Both the position numbers and the translations under genes were made by a program. 64,000 nt of DNA, from NCBI RefSeq assembly GCF_003309065.1, contig NZ_POAF01000002.1, forward strand, positions 62,001-126,000, given 5' to 3'. Of this stretch, positions 44,755 through 54,041 are shown one piece after another (position 1 is the stretch's first letter; each line of letters begins with the position of its first letter). The stretch is from Glutamicibacter soli (lineage in GTDB: Bacteria; Actinomycetota; Actinomycetes; Actinomycetales; Micrococcaceae). Under the pieces are notes generated by a model. The model did not search any database and had not been told where the DNA came from. It saw only the letters and a program-made list of their open reading frames with translations.

Positions 44755-46482
44755 CTACTTGAAATCCGGATGAAGCTCAGTGCTGTGGTAGGCCCCGGCG
44801 TGGAAGACCAGCGGGTCCCCGTCGGCCCGGGAGTACTTCTCCACCTCACCCACGTAAATTACGTGATCCCCTGCTTCGTGGCGAGCCACTGTCCGGCATT
44901 CGAACGTGGCCACCGAACCGTCGAGCAGCGGCAGCCCGGCGACGCCCTCGGAAATGCTCACTCCGGCGAACTTGTCATCGGCGGGGGTGGCGAACTGGCG
45001 CGAGAGCACGTGCTGCGAGGATTCAAGCACATTGATGGCGAAGTGCGTTGCCGCCTCGAAGTCCGGCAGCGACGGGGCGAATTTGCTCGGGCACCACAGC
45101 ACCAGCGGCGGATCCATCGACACCGAGGTGAAGGAGTTGGCGGTCATGCCGACCTTCGCGCCCTGCGGGGTGCGGGTGGTCACCACTGTCACTCCGGTGG
45201 CGAACTGGCCCAGGGTGGTGCGGAAATCGCGCAGGTCGAAGGCCGCGCCTTCCTCGGCGACGATCCGCTCGACGAAGCCCGAGGCTTCCTGGCGGTCGAA
45301 CCACCAGGGGAACAGCGTCCGGGGGTCGTCGAAGCCGTTGGCGAAGGAGTCGGCGAGCGCCTGGTGCTCGCTGGCCTTGGCCAGCACCTCCAGCTGCCAT
45401 CCGTCCTTGCTGCGCAGCATCGAGTTGGTCCACACCGTGGAGAACTGGCCCCAGCCGCGCCAGTATTCGTCGAAGGTCCGCGTCATCCATGCCTCGTCGA
45501 AGGGCGCGTCGCCGTGGATGTGGATCGCCCGGGCGTAGTGGTCGGCCGCGAGGGTCGCGTTGTTGGATCCCTGGCCGGTCACCGGGTCGTTGAGCAGGAT
45601 GGCGTCGCCCAGGCCCAGCACGGAGCGCCCGCCGGGCAGGCTGCCCACCGCATGGCGCACCACCGGGGTGATGCGCCCGCGCAGGCAGGCGCCGGGATCG
45701 TTGAGCTTGCTGTCCTTGAACAGCTCGTATTCAGCCGGGAAGTGCTCGCGCAGGATGGACATGGAGGTCCCCCAGTGCCCGTCGGCATCCGAGACGGTGT
45801 CCCAGCAATCCATCGGCCCGCCCGGGATGCCCTCGAAGACCATCATCTGGCAGGCGCCTTCGGTGCTCAAACCCGGGAAGGTGAAGAATTCGCCGACGCC
45901 AGGGAGCATGTTCATGCGGATTTCGTTCGTGTTCTCCGGCCCGCTGTTCTGGGCCGGCTTCACGTAGGTCACCGCGACGGCGCGCTGCGGACGGTCGTAG
46001 GGGCTGCGCGACTTGTCGGTGGAGAAGATCTGCCCGAGTTCGCCCTTGCCGGTGCAGACGACCACCAGGTCGTAGATCGCCGCCAATTCCTCCAGGCGCT
46101 TCACATTGAGCTTCTCGATGCGGAAGTCGCCTCCGCGGGTGATGAACTGCTCGATCCAGTGCGCGCACTTCACGCGCTGGTCCACGGACATTGCAGGGTT
46201 TTCCAGCGATCCGTGCCAAGAGATGGCTTCGCCGTCATCGGGCTTGATGTTGAAGGTCATCCCGGTGATGCCGATGCTCTCGCTGTCCGCGCCGGGGATT
46301 TCCAGCGGCAGCTGGACCCGCAGCGCGGAGGAGAAGACGCACTGGCTGGAGGTGATCGTTCCGCTGCGGATTTCGGCCGCGGAGCGGTCGGAGAACAAGG
46401 TGACTTCGTGTTCCAGCCGCTGCAGTTCCAGGGCCAGCTGGGCGCCGGATTCGCCGGCGCCGACGATTGCAATTTTTCGCAT
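44755..46482 (-). CDS. styA2B: StyA2B: styrene/indole monooxygenase fused to flavin reductase
   Basis: 575 residues from ATG 46482 (AAGGAGC site). N-terminal FAD monooxygenase of the styrene-monooxygenase type (1 to ~405): GAGESG at 8-13, SSQCVFSSAL, LLNDPVTGQGSNNA. C-terminal HpaC-like flavin reductase (~410-575): LGQFATGVTVVTT, GMTANSFTSVSMDPPLV. This self-sufficient fusion matches StyA2B of actinobacteria, which epoxidises styrene and oxidises indole, working with a separate StyA1. The partner gene lies 20 nt upstream. The likely natural substrate here is indole, given the isatin-type genes downstream. Confidence 0.93.
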   Translation of the reverse strand: MRKIAIVGAGESGAQLALELQRLEHEVTLFSDRSAAEIRSGTITSSQCVFSSALRVQLPLEIPGADSESIGITGMTFNIKPDDGEAISWHGSLENPAMSVDQRVKCAHWIEQFITRGGDFRIEKLNVKRLEELAAIYDLVVVCTGKGELGQIFSTDKSRSPYDRPQRAVAVTYVKPAQNSGPENTNEIRMNMLPGVGEFFTFPGLSTEGACQMMVFEGIPGGPMDCWDTVSDADGHWGTSMSILREHFPAEYELFKDSKLNDPGACLRGRITPVVRHAVGSLPGGRSVLGLGDAILLNDPVTGQGSNNATLAADHYARAIHIHGDAPFDEAWMTRTFDEYWRGWGQFSTVWTNSMLRSKDGWQLEVLAKASEHQALADSFANGFDDPRTLFPWWFDRQEASGFVERIVAEEGAAFDLRDFRTTLGQFATGVTVVTTRTPQGAKVGMTANSFTSVSMDPPLVLWCPSKFAPSLPDFEAATHFAINVLESSQHVLSRQFATPADDKFAGVSISEGVAGLPLLDGSVATFECRTVARHEAGDHVIYVGEVEKYSRADGDPLVFHAGAYHSTELHPDFK

Positions 46483-46502
46483 GATGTTGCTCCTTGGCGG
46501 AT

Positions 46503-47738
46503 CTAGGCCACGGTGTTGAACGAGGCCTGGTAGTCTGCGGCGCCCTGGGCGTCCAGGAACCACGAGCCGAAGTCCGGCGGGTAGTCGAAGCCGTTGGCGA
46601 AGCGCTGGGCGATGGCGGGGTTCTGCTGCGCGGCGGCGAACAGGCCCAGTGCGTGCTCGGCCGGCGGGGCCAGCATGGTGTTGGTCCAGCGGGCCACGTG
46701 CTGCGCGTACTTCCAGTACTCTTCGAACATCGAGGTCTTGAACGAGTCGTCGTATGCGGCGTCCCCGTGGCCGATGATCGAGGCCAGGTAGCTGGCGGCG
46801 CACTTGGAGGCGTTGTTCGAGCCCTGGCCGGTGATCGGGTCGTTGAGCACCACCACATCGGCCATGCCCACCACTGTCTTGCCCGAGGGCAGGGTGGCCA
46901 GCGGGTGGCGGACGGTTGGCGGGAAGCGACCCTGCAGCACGCCGTTGGGATCGGTGAGTTCGACGTTGGCGCTGCGCTCGTATTCCCATGGCAGGTAGGT
47001 GCGCAGGATGCGCAGCGAGTTCTCCAGGTGCTCTGCCGGGGTCAGCCCCTTCCAGGAGTCCATGTCCGAGCCGGGCAGGCCTTCGAAGACCATGATCTCG
47101 CAGGGGCCGGTGGTGGTCAGCGCCGGGAAGACGAAGTATTCGCCGACGCCCGGGATGACGTTGAAGTTCACGGCGGAGAATTCCTCGCGCGGGGTCATGC
47201 CGTTCACGTAGGTCAAGGCCAGCGCGCGCTGCGGGGCAGCGTAGTGGCTGCGCTGGTCGTCGCGGGTGAACAGCTGGGCGATTTCGCCCTTGCCGGCGGC
47301 AACCAGGACCATGTCGCTGTTTTCCGCGTAGCGTTCCAGTTCGGCGATGCCGGCGTCCTCGAAGACCAAGGTGCCGCCGCGCTTCTCGAATTCGGCCATG
47401 AAGGCAGGGAACTTGACTCGCTGGTCGATGGACTGCGCCGTGGCGTCAAGCCGGTGGTCCCAGCTGATGGCCTTCACACCCGGTGCTTCGGTGGGGGCAA
47501 TGGTGAAGGAAATGCCTTCCACAACCGGTGCATCCGGCCAGAGGTCCAGGCCCAGGGCGCGTTCATGTCCCAGCGCCTGGTCGAACATGCACTGGCTGGA
47601 GGCGATGGAACCGTCGCGGATCTGCTCCGGGGTGCGGTTGGAAATCAGGGTGACCTGGTAGCCGGCATCCAGCAGGCCGATACCCAGCTGCAGGCCGGAC
47701 TGTCCGGCGCCGACGATGGTGATGTGTCGTGAATCCAT
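46503..47738 (-). CDS. styA1: StyA1: FAD-dependent styrene/indole monooxygenase
   Basis: 411 residues, a paralogue of the N-terminal part of the next gene. GAGQSGLQL near residue 10, SSQCMFDQAL, GRFPPTVRHPLATLPSG and VVLNDPITGQGSNNA. Uses reduced FAD, presumably passed on by the reductase domain of StyA2B, to epoxidise the C=C bond of styrene or indole. The first gene after the SDR in the minus-strand operon. The StyA1/StyA2B pair is known from Rhodococcus-type actinobacteria. Confidence 0.92.
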   Translation of the reverse strand: MDSRHITIVGAGQSGLQLGIGLLDAGYQVTLISNRTPEQIRDGSIASSQCMFDQALGHERALGLDLWPDAPVVEGISFTIAPTEAPGVKAISWDHRLDATAQSIDQRVKFPAFMAEFEKRGGTLVFEDAGIAELERYAENSDMVLVAAGKGEIAQLFTRDDQRSHYAAPQRALALTYVNGMTPREEFSAVNFNVIPGVGEYFVFPALTTTGPCEIMVFEGLPGSDMDSWKGLTPAEHLENSLRILRTYLPWEYERSANVELTDPNGVLQGRFPPTVRHPLATLPSGKTVVGMADVVVLNDPITGQGSNNASKCAASYLASIIGHGDAAYDDSFKTSMFEEYWKYAQHVARWTNTMLAPPAEHALGLFAAAQQNPAIAQRFANGFDYPPDFGSWFLDAQGAADYQASFNTVA

Positions 47739-47792
47739 GATCAGGAGATCCTTCGTGGTTTTTGGTGGATGAAGCGTCGTGGTGGTGTGGTG

Positions 47793-48581
47793 CTACTCGG
47801 CGGCCAGCAGCGGGATGGCAGGTTCGTTGCGTTCCGGACCCAGCGCGGAGTAGCCCCCGTCGGCGGCCCAGTCGGCGCCGGTGACGAAGGATGCCTTGTC
47901 CGAGAGCAGGAAGGCGACGACCTCGCCGACTTCCTCGGGGCGTCCAACCCGACCCAGGATGTGGAACGGCGCGGCCACGGAGTCGGTCTTTTCCAGGTTG
48001 CCGCCGCTGAGCGTGTCCATGATCTTGGACCAGGTCCAGCCCGGGCTGACCGAGTTTACCCGGATGCCGTCGGCGGCGAGGTCGGCCGCCATGGAGCGGG
48101 TGATCTGCACCAGCGCCGCCTTGCTGGCCGGGTACAGCCAGCGGCCGGTCTGCGCCACGGAGCTGGAGATCGAGGTGAAGTTGACGATGGCTCCATGCCC
48201 GGAAGCCGCCAGCAGCGGCCGTGCCGCGTTGGCCAGCACCACGGCGGAGACCACGTTGATGTTCAATGCCGTCAGCCAGTCGGCGCGCGGCGAGTCGGCG
48301 CCTTCGTCCAGGTAGCTGCAGGCCAGGTTGACTAGTCCGTCGAGCTTGCCGAAGCGCTGCGACACGGAGTCAATCAGCGAGCCGATGGCGCCGTCGTCGG
48401 TGATGTCCAGGGTGTGGAATTCGACCTGCGGAATCTGCTCGGTCAGCTGCGCTCCGCCCTCGGCGTCGATGTCCACGACGATGACGTGCGCTCCGGAGCG
48501 TGCCAAGCACTGGACGATTCCCACGCCTACCTTGGTGGCCCCTCCGGTCACCAGAACGACGCGATCCTGCAGTTCTTCCAT
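47793..48581 (-). CDS. SDR family oxidoreductase of the indole/styrene-type operon
   Basis: 262 residues from ATG 48581 (AGGGG site; an upstream in-frame ATG at 48614 is less likely). TGGATKVGVG cofactor loop near residue 9, Asp in VVDIDAEGG favouring NAD, catalytic Ser in TSISSS and Tyr/Lys in YPASK. First gene of the operon, opposite an AraC-family regulator. Acinetobacter indole-oxidation operons also have an SDR next to the monooxygenase, so it may process the epoxide or the hydroxy-indolinone. Inference from context. Confidence 0.87.
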   Translation of the reverse strand: MEELQDRVVLVTGGATKVGVGIVQCLARSGAHVIVVDIDAEGGAQLTEQIPQVEFHTLDITDDGAIGSLIDSVSQRFGKLDGLVNLACSYLDEGADSPRADWLTALNINVVSAVVLANAARPLLAASGHGAIVNFTSISSSVAQTGRWLYPASKAALVQITRSMAADLAADGIRVNSVSPGWTWSKIMDTLSGGNLEKTDSVAAPFHILGRVGRPEEVGEVVAFLLSDKASFVTGADWAADGGYSALGPERNEPAIPLLAAE

Positions 48582-48723
48582 TGCACCCCTCGGCTTTCCC
48601 ATGCTGTGATGCATGTCATAATTGGTGTTCTGGATAGAACTTACTCCGCTTCAGGGGTGCGTACTATCCGCTGCACGCAGCAGATATCCAAAGGACGCAT
48701 GGACACCCGAAGGAGCGCACGTC

Positions 48724-49740
48724 ATGCTCAGCCAGCCTCTTGCGAGCCCAGCTTCAACCCGCGTTCTGGATCAGCTGCCGACCCTTGCCACCGCGGACCT
48801 GCACGAGGCGCGGGAGAAAATTGGCACGCTCTTCTGCCCGCACAAGCTGCAGAAGGGCGCTTCCCAGGGCACACTGAAGATGAATCTGCGTTCAACTGGC
48901 GCCGGCGTCGGCCTGCACCTGCTGGATTACGGCGCGTCCGTGAAAATCAGCCCCGAGGCTCTGAAGACTTTCTACATGGTGCAGATTCCGCTCTCGGGGC
49001 GCGCTGACCTCCAAATCGGTCGCCAGCAGGTGGATTCCACGCCGCAGATCGCCTCGGTGCCGCCGATTGATGCCGAGTTCTCCATGAATTGGGAGAAAAA
49101 TACCCCGCAGGTGATTCTGACCGCGCCGCGCGCGGCGCTCGAATCCGCGGCGCAGAGCCTCTACGGGGCGCAGATCGACGGCACGCTGCGACTGGCACCG
49201 TCCATGGATCTGTCCAGTGCCGAGGGACAGGCATTCATGCGTTCAATCTTTGAACTGCATGACATGCTCAATGAGAAAAACGGCAGGCACAGCGATTACG
49301 CACGAAGGCTGCAGCACGAGCTGGTCCTGGCTCGCTGGCTTATGGCCAATCGCTCGAATCTCGCGCAAAGCATGGAGCAATGGAATGCCCCGACTGCCAA
49401 TGGTTATTCCTCGCGATTGGTCAATGAATTCCTCACCCTGCTCCGGGCCCATTCCGCGGAGGATCTCACGGTTTCGGATATGGCGGAGGCGCTGGGCGTC
49501 GCGGCGAGGACCTTGCAGGTAGCCGTGGCGCGGGAGCTGAATTCGACGCCGTCCGCCCAGCTGCGCAAGGCGCGGCTGGAACGGGCGCGTGATCTATTGA
49601 TTGCGGCCGACCCGCAGTCGGCGAATGTTTCGCAGATTGCCCAGGACTGCGGGTTCGCCCACTTGGGGCGCTTCGCGCAGAGCTACAAGCACCAATTCGG
49701 TGTTTCCCCTTCTGCGTCCCTGCGAGGACAAGGAAGCTAG
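48724..49740 (+). CDS. AraC-family transcriptional regulator
   Basis: 339 residues from ATG 48724 (GAAGGAG site); a longer frame from 48622 has no support. N-terminal AraC-binding-like domain (FYMVQIPLSGRADLQIG) and C-terminal HTH_18 pair (DMAEALGVAARTLQVAV and SQIAQDCGFAHLGRFAQSYKHQFG, about 245-335). Divergent from the SDR-StyA1-StyA2B operon with a 142-nt shared promoter region, the usual arrangement for activation by a pathway substrate. Likely activates on indole or a related compound. The C-terminus is a short SLRGQGS tail. Confidence 0.9.
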   Translation: MLSQPLASPASTRVLDQLPTLATADLHEAREKIGTLFCPHKLQKGASQGTLKMNLRSTGAGVGLHLLDYGASVKISPEALKTFYMVQIPLSGRADLQIGRQQVDSTPQIASVPPIDAEFSMNWEKNTPQVILTAPRAALESAAQSLYGAQIDGTLRLAPSMDLSSAEGQAFMRSIFELHDMLNEKNGRHSDYARRLQHELVLARWLMANRSNLAQSMEQWNAPTANGYSSRLVNEFLTLLRAHSAEDLTVSDMAEALGVAARTLQVAVARELNSTPSAQLRKARLERARDLLIAADPQSANVSQIAQDCGFAHLGRFAQSYKHQFGVSPSASLRGQGS

Positions 49741-49748
49741 CGCGTCCC

Positions 49749-50213
49749 CTAGCCGCCCAGAATTGCATGGCGGACGTTGTCTGGCCAAGGAGCCGAAGAC
49801 AACGCACCCAGCGGGACGCATGCGGTGACGAACTTGCCCGAAGCGGCTTCAACGATTGGCCGCCCTTCGTGCTCATGGCCGAAAACCTTGAACGAAAAGC
49901 TCAGGGATTTCTCCCCCAGCCGATCGATGCGCAGCACGGTAGTAACATGCTGCCCGAAAAAGAGCTTGGCCTTGTAGTCGACTTCCTGGCGCACGCGTGG
50001 CGCGATGGGAAAGTATTCCGGAAGCTCAAGTTCGCGGAACAGTTTCGATTCCGCGGCTTCGACGAATCTCATGATGACCGAGTTGTGCTGATGGCCGGCC
50101 GCATCGGTGTCCACCCACTCGATGATGCGCTCGCTCGCAGTTCCGGCCACCGCTCCCGCGAGGCAGTCTGCGACCACATCTTCAATTCGCTGTGCCTGTC
50201 CCGTATCGCCCAT
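49749..50213 (-). CDS. Hot-dog acyl-CoA thioesterase (4-hydroxybenzoyl-CoA-thioesterase-like)
   Basis: 154 residues from ATG 50213 (GGGAG site). Single hot-dog domain with the catalytic Asp region IEWVDTDAAGHQHNSVIMRFVE, VRQEVDYKAKLFFG and a central helix. Such enzymes free aryl or acyl acids from CoA. Divergent from an aromatic-acid transporter gene with operator site 3 between them, so both are probably co-regulated. Convergent with the AraC gene (8-nt gap), leaving no room for a terminator. Confidence 0.85.
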   Translation of the reverse strand: MGDTGQAQRIEDVVADCLAGAVAGTASERIIEWVDTDAAGHQHNSVIMRFVEAAESKLFRELELPEYFPIAPRVRQEVDYKAKLFFGQHVTTVLRIDRLGEKSLSFSFKVFGHEHEGRPIVEAASGKFVTACVPLGALSSAPWPDNVRHAILGG

Positions 50214-50256
50214 TTCGCACTCCCTGGTCCCGAAAAACTTAATCTCTCGAACTATT

Positions 50257-50270
50257 GTAACGCCCGTCAC
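50257..50270. promoter_or_regulatory. Operator site 3 (GTAACGCCCGTCAC)
   Basis: Near-palindromic 14-mer in the 115-nt gap between the divergent thioesterase and AAHS transporter genes. Its reverse complement is GTGACGGGCGTTAC, identical to site 1 (37785-37798) except for the central two bases. Confidence 0.6.
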
Positions 50271-50328
50271 ATTAACGCCATAATATGTGAATCAGACAAT
50301 TTCGCACTGCATGTCAACGAGGAGCAAC

Positions 50329-51672
50329 ATGGCGACAGTCAACAATGTCGAGGAATGGAACATTCCCAAACGCACCACGGGGCTGGTGCTGTTCGCCTGC
50401 TGGCTGGCCATCCTGGCCGAAGGCTACGACGTGGGTGTGCTCGGAGCAGTGCTTCCTGCGCTCGCGGAATACAAGGAATGGTCGCTGACTCCCCTGGAGC
50501 TCGGCGGGTTGGGCGCGTACGCGCTGGTCGGCATGCTCATCGGCGCACTGTTCATCGGAACGCTCAGCGACATCATCGGACGCAAGAAGATGTTGCTCGC
50601 CTCGATGGTCATCTTCACCATCACCCAAGCCGGCGCGGCACTGGCCCCCACCCCGGAGCTTTTCGGGCTCTTCCGCCTGCTGGGCGGCCTGGGCATGGGC
50701 GGCATCATCCCGGTCGCCGCGGCCCTGACCATTGAATACTCGGCGCCGAAGAAGCGCTCGCTGAACTACGGCATCATGTACTCGGGCTATTCGCTGGGCA
50801 TCGTGGCCGCAGCCCTTGTCGCCATGGCGCTGCTGCCGGTGCTCGGCTGGCGCTGGGTCATCGCCGTCGGTTCCCTACCAGTGCTTATCCTGCCGGTCAT
50901 CGCCTGGATGCTGCCCGAATCCCTCGAATACCTGGTGTCCAAGGGGCGGATTGCCGAAGCGAAATCCTTGGCAGCAAAACTCAACGTCCGCGACTACCAG
51001 CCGCAGGCTCCCAAGGCCCCGGGCAAGAAGGTGCCTTGGCGCGAAGTCATGGGTGCGATGTTCTCCGGCAAGTACCTGCGTTCAACCGTGTTCTTCTGGA
51101 TCTCGCTGTTCTGCGGCATGGTACTGGTCTACGGCCTGAACACCTGGCTCCCGCAGATCATGCGCAAGGCCGGCTACGACCTGGGCTCGTCGTTGACCTT
51201 CCTGCTGGTCTTCTCGCTGGCTTCCGCAGTTGGCGGACTGATCCTCGGCTACCTCGCCGACAAGTACGGCCAGAAGATCATCCTGGTGGTGTTCTACCTG
51301 CTCGGCGCCGGCGGCATCCTGCTGCTGATGTTCCCGAATTCCATGTTCGTGAACCTGTGCCTCGTGGCATTCGCCGGCATCGGGTCGATCTCCACGTCGC
51401 TGGTGCTGACCGGCTACATCGCCGACTACTACCCTGCGGCGCAGCGCGGCACCGCAACCGGTTGGGCGCTGTCCTTCGCCCGCATCGGCGCGATCTCCGG
51501 GCCGATCATCGGCGGCTGGATCGCCGCCACCGGGGTCAGCTTCGAGTTCAACTTCATCTTCTTCGCCGTCGTCGGCGTGATTGCGGCTGGTGCCGTCGCA
51601 CTGATCCCGCCGCGCATCACCGAGGCCCAGCCTCGCGTGGCCCGTACGGACGAGGAGCTCGTCGCAGACTAG
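50329..51672 (+). CDS. AAHS-family MFS aromatic-acid:H+ symporter
   Basis: 447 residues from ATG 50329 (GAGGAGC site). Twelve helices. The AAHS signatures are the acidic first helix LAEGYDVGVLGAVLP, the DIIGRKKM loop after helix 2, and LGYLADKYGQK after helix 8. Relatives (PcaK, BenK, VanK) import 4-hydroxybenzoate, benzoate, vanillate and similar acids. Shares operator site 3 with the thioesterase gene, suggesting that it feeds an aromatic acid such as anthranilate or salicylate into the CoA pathway. The substrate is not readable from sequence. Confidence 0.9.
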   Translation: MATVNNVEEWNIPKRTTGLVLFACWLAILAEGYDVGVLGAVLPALAEYKEWSLTPLELGGLGAYALVGMLIGALFIGTLSDIIGRKKMLLASMVIFTITQAGAALAPTPELFGLFRLLGGLGMGGIIPVAAALTIEYSAPKKRSLNYGIMYSGYSLGIVAAALVAMALLPVLGWRWVIAVGSLPVLILPVIAWMLPESLEYLVSKGRIAEAKSLAAKLNVRDYQPQAPKAPGKKVPWREVMGAMFSGKYLRSTVFFWISLFCGMVLVYGLNTWLPQIMRKAGYDLGSSLTFLLVFSLASAVGGLILGYLADKYGQKIILVVFYLLGAGGILLLMFPNSMFVNLCLVAFAGIGSISTSLVLTGYIADYYPAAQRGTATGWALSFARIGAISGPIIGGWIAATGVSFEFNFIFFAVVGVIAAGAVALIPPRITEAQPRVARTDEELVAD

Positions 51673-51695
51673 CTCCAGTGCGGCTACCCTGCAAC

Positions 51696-51727
51696 GGTGC
51701 CCCGCCGGCTTTGTCCGGCGGGGCACC
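51696..51727 (+). terminator. Terminator after the AAHS transporter gene
   Basis: A perfect 13-bp stem (51696-51708 with 51715-51727) and a 6-nt loop, 24 nt after the stop codon; only a weak T tract follows. Confidence 0.65.
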
Positions 51728-51754
51728 GTCGCGTTTGCTGCCCTCCGGGGACGG

Positions 51755-51794
51755 GAAAGGCCCCGTCCCACCCTTGGGTGGAACGGGGCCTTTC
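51755..51794 (-). terminator. Terminator of pnp
   Basis: GAAAGGCCCCGT (51755-51766) pairs with ACGGGGCCTTTC (51783-51794), with an inner CCACCC/GGGTGG stem. It sits 19 nt after the pnp stop on the minus strand. It marks the right border of the stretch between pnp and the M16 peptidase gene. Confidence 0.7.
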
Positions 51795-51812
51795 GGAGAC
51801 TAGCCAGCGAGA

Positions 51813-54041
51813 TTACTCGACGGCTGCGGCCTCGTCTTCGCCTTCGACAACAGGTGCCAGCGACAGCTTTCCGCGGTCGTCGATCTTGGTGATCTCGACC
51901 TGGATCTTCTGGCCAACGCCGACGACGTCTTCGACGTCCTCCACGCGCTTGCCGTCGTTGATCTTGCGCAGCTCGGAGATGTGCAGCAGGCCGTCCTTGC
52001 CCGGGGTCAGCGAAACGAACGCACCGAAGGTGGTCAGCTTCACGACGGTGCCCAGGTAACGCTCGCCGACCTCAGGAACCTGGGGGTTGGCGATGGCGTT
52101 GATGGCCGAACGGGCAGCCTCGGCGGATTCGCCGTTGGTTGCGCCGATCAGCACGGTGCCGTCGTCCTCGATCGAGATGTCAGCGCCGGTGTCTTCCTGG
52201 ATCTGGTTGATCATCTTGCCCTTCGGGCCGATGACCTCGCCGATCTTGTCAACCGGGATCTTCACCGAGATGATGCGCGGAGCGTTGACGTTCAGCTCGT
52301 CCGGAGCGTCGATGGCCTGGTTCAGCACGTTCAGGATGTGCAGGCGTGCTTCGCGGGCCTGGGTCAGCGCAGCGGCCAGCACCGAGGCAGGGATGCCGTC
52401 CAGCTTGGTGTCCAGCTGGATCGCGGTCACGAACTCGGAGGTACCTGCGACCTTGAAGTCCATGTCGCCCATGGCGTCTTCGGCGCCCAGGATGTCGGTC
52501 AGGGCCGCGTAGCGGGTTTCGCCGTCAACGGTGTCCGAGACCAGGCCCATGGCGATGCCTGCAACGGCTGCCTTCAGCGGCACGCCGGCGTTCAACAGCG
52601 ACAGGGTCGAGGCGCAGACAGAGCCCATGGAGGTCGAGCCGTTGGAGCCCAGCGCCTCGGAGACCTGGCGGATGGCGTACGGGAATTCCTCGCGGCTTGG
52701 CAGCACTGGAACCAGTGCGCGCTCTGCCAGTGCGCCGTGGCCGATTTCGCGGCGCTTAGGCGAACCCACGCGGCCGGTCTCACCGGTCGAGTATGGCGGG
52801 AAGTTGTAGTTGTGCATGTAGCGCTTGGACTTCACTGGGGACAGCGAGTCGATCTGCTGCTCCATCTTCAGCATGTTCAAGGTGGTGACGCCCATGATCT
52901 GGGTTTCGCCGCGCTCGAAGATGGCCGAACCGTGCACGCGAGGCAGGACCTCGACCTCGGCGGACAGCTGGCGGATGTCAGCCAGGCCGCGGCCGTCGAT
53001 GCGGACCTGCTCGGTCAGGATTCGCTGGCGCACGATGTGCTTGGTGACAGCGCCGAAGGCCTTGGAGATTTCGCCCTCGCGGCCTTCGAAGGCCTTGCCT
53101 TCGCCTGCCAGTTCGGCAAGGATCTCGTCCTTGTACTCGCTGGCGGTGTTGTCGCGGTCCTGCTTGTCGGCGATGGTGTAGATCTCCGCCAGGCGGGTCG
53201 AAGCGGCGGCCTCGACTGCTGCGTAGGCATCTTCTTCGTAGTCGCGGAAGACAGGGAACTCGACGGTTTCCTTGGCGGCGCGGGAAGCCAGGTCGGCCTG
53301 GGCCTCGCACAATACCTTGATGAACGGCTTGGCAGCCTCAAGGCCCTCGGCGACGACCTCTTCGGTCGGAGCCACGGCGCCGCGTTCCTTGATCAGTTCC
53401 CAAGCGTTGTCGGTAGCCTCGGCTTCCACCATCATGATGGCGACGTCGTCACCGGCGATGCGGCCGGCGACAACCATGTTGAAGACCGAGTTCTTCAGCT
53501 CGGAATGGCGCGGGAAGGCAACCCACTGGGCTCCGTTGCCGTCGTCCACCAGGGCCACGCGCACGCCGCCGATCGGGCCGGAGAATGGCAGGCCGGAGAG
53601 CTGGGTGGACATCGAGGAGGCGTTGATGGCCACCACGTCGTACAGCTCGTCCGGATCGATGGCCAGAACGGTGACAACCACCTGGACCTCGTTGCGCAGG
53701 CCCTTGACGAAGGCAGGGCGCAGCGGGCGGTCCATCAGGCGGCAAGCCAGGATGGCCTCGGTCGACGGACGGCCTTCGCGGCGGAAGAAGCTGCCCGGGA
53801 TGCGGCCGGCAGCGTACATGCGCTCCTCGACGTCCACGGTCAGCGGGAAGAAGTCGAAGCCCTCGCGCGGGTGCTTGCCGGCAGTGGTTGCCGAGAGCAG
53901 CGCGGTCTCTTCGTCGATGTAGACCATCGCGGAGCCGGCGGCCTGCTTGGCAAGGCGGCCGGTCTCGAAGCGGATGGTGCGGGAGCCGAAGCGGCCGTTG
54001 TCGATAACGGCCTCGGCGAACTGGATTTCTGGACCCTCCAT
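51813..54041 (-). CDS. pnp: Polyribonucleotide nucleotidyltransferase (PNPase)
   Basis: 742 residues from ATG 54041 (AAAGGAGC upstream; the longer frame to 54404 is spurious). A 3'-5' phosphorolytic exoribonuclease of the RNA degradosome type. Two RNase PH-like domains: the first with [16 protein letters not shown] near the start, the second with [17 protein letters not shown] and [17 protein letters not shown]. Then a KH domain ([13 protein letters not shown]) and an S1 domain ([19 protein letters not shown]), ending in an acidic tail. In most actinobacteria rpsO lies upstream and the M16 peptidase gene follows; neither is adjacent here. Confidence 0.97.
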   Translation of the reverse strand: MEGPEIQFAEAVIDNGRFGSRTIRFETGRLAKQAAGSAMVYIDEETALLSATTAGKHPREGFDFFPLTVDVEERMYAAGRIPGSFFRREGRPSTEAILACRLMDRPLRPAFVKGLRNEVQVVVTVLAIDPDELYDVVAINASSMSTQLSGLPFSGPIGGVRVALVDDGNGAQWVAFPRHSELKNSVFNMVVAGRIAGDDVAIMMVEAEATDNAWELIKERGAVAPTEEVVAEGLEAAKPFIKVLCEAQADLASRAAKETVEFPVFRDYEEDAYAAVEAAASTRLAEIYTIADKQDRDNTASEYKDEILAELAGEGKAFEGREGEISKAFGAVTKHIVRQRILTEQVRIDGRGLADIRQLSAEVEVLPRVHGSAIFERGETQIMGVTTLNMLKMEQQIDSLSPVKSKRYMHNYNFPPYSTGETGRVGSPKRREIGHGALAERALVPVLPSREEFPYAIRQVSEALGSNGSTSMGSVCASTLSLLNAGVPLKAAVAGIAMGLVSDTVDGETRYAALTDILGAEDAMGDMDFKVAGTSEFVTAIQLDTKLDGIPASVLAAALTQAREARLHILNVLNQAIDAPDELNVNAPRIISVKIPVDKIGEVIGPKGKMINQIQEDTGADISIEDDGTVLIGATNGESAEAARSAINAIANPQVPEVGERYLGTVVKLTTFGAFVSLTPGKDGLLHISELRKINDGKRVEDVEDVVGVGQKIQVEITKIDDRGKLSLAPVVEGEDEAAAVE

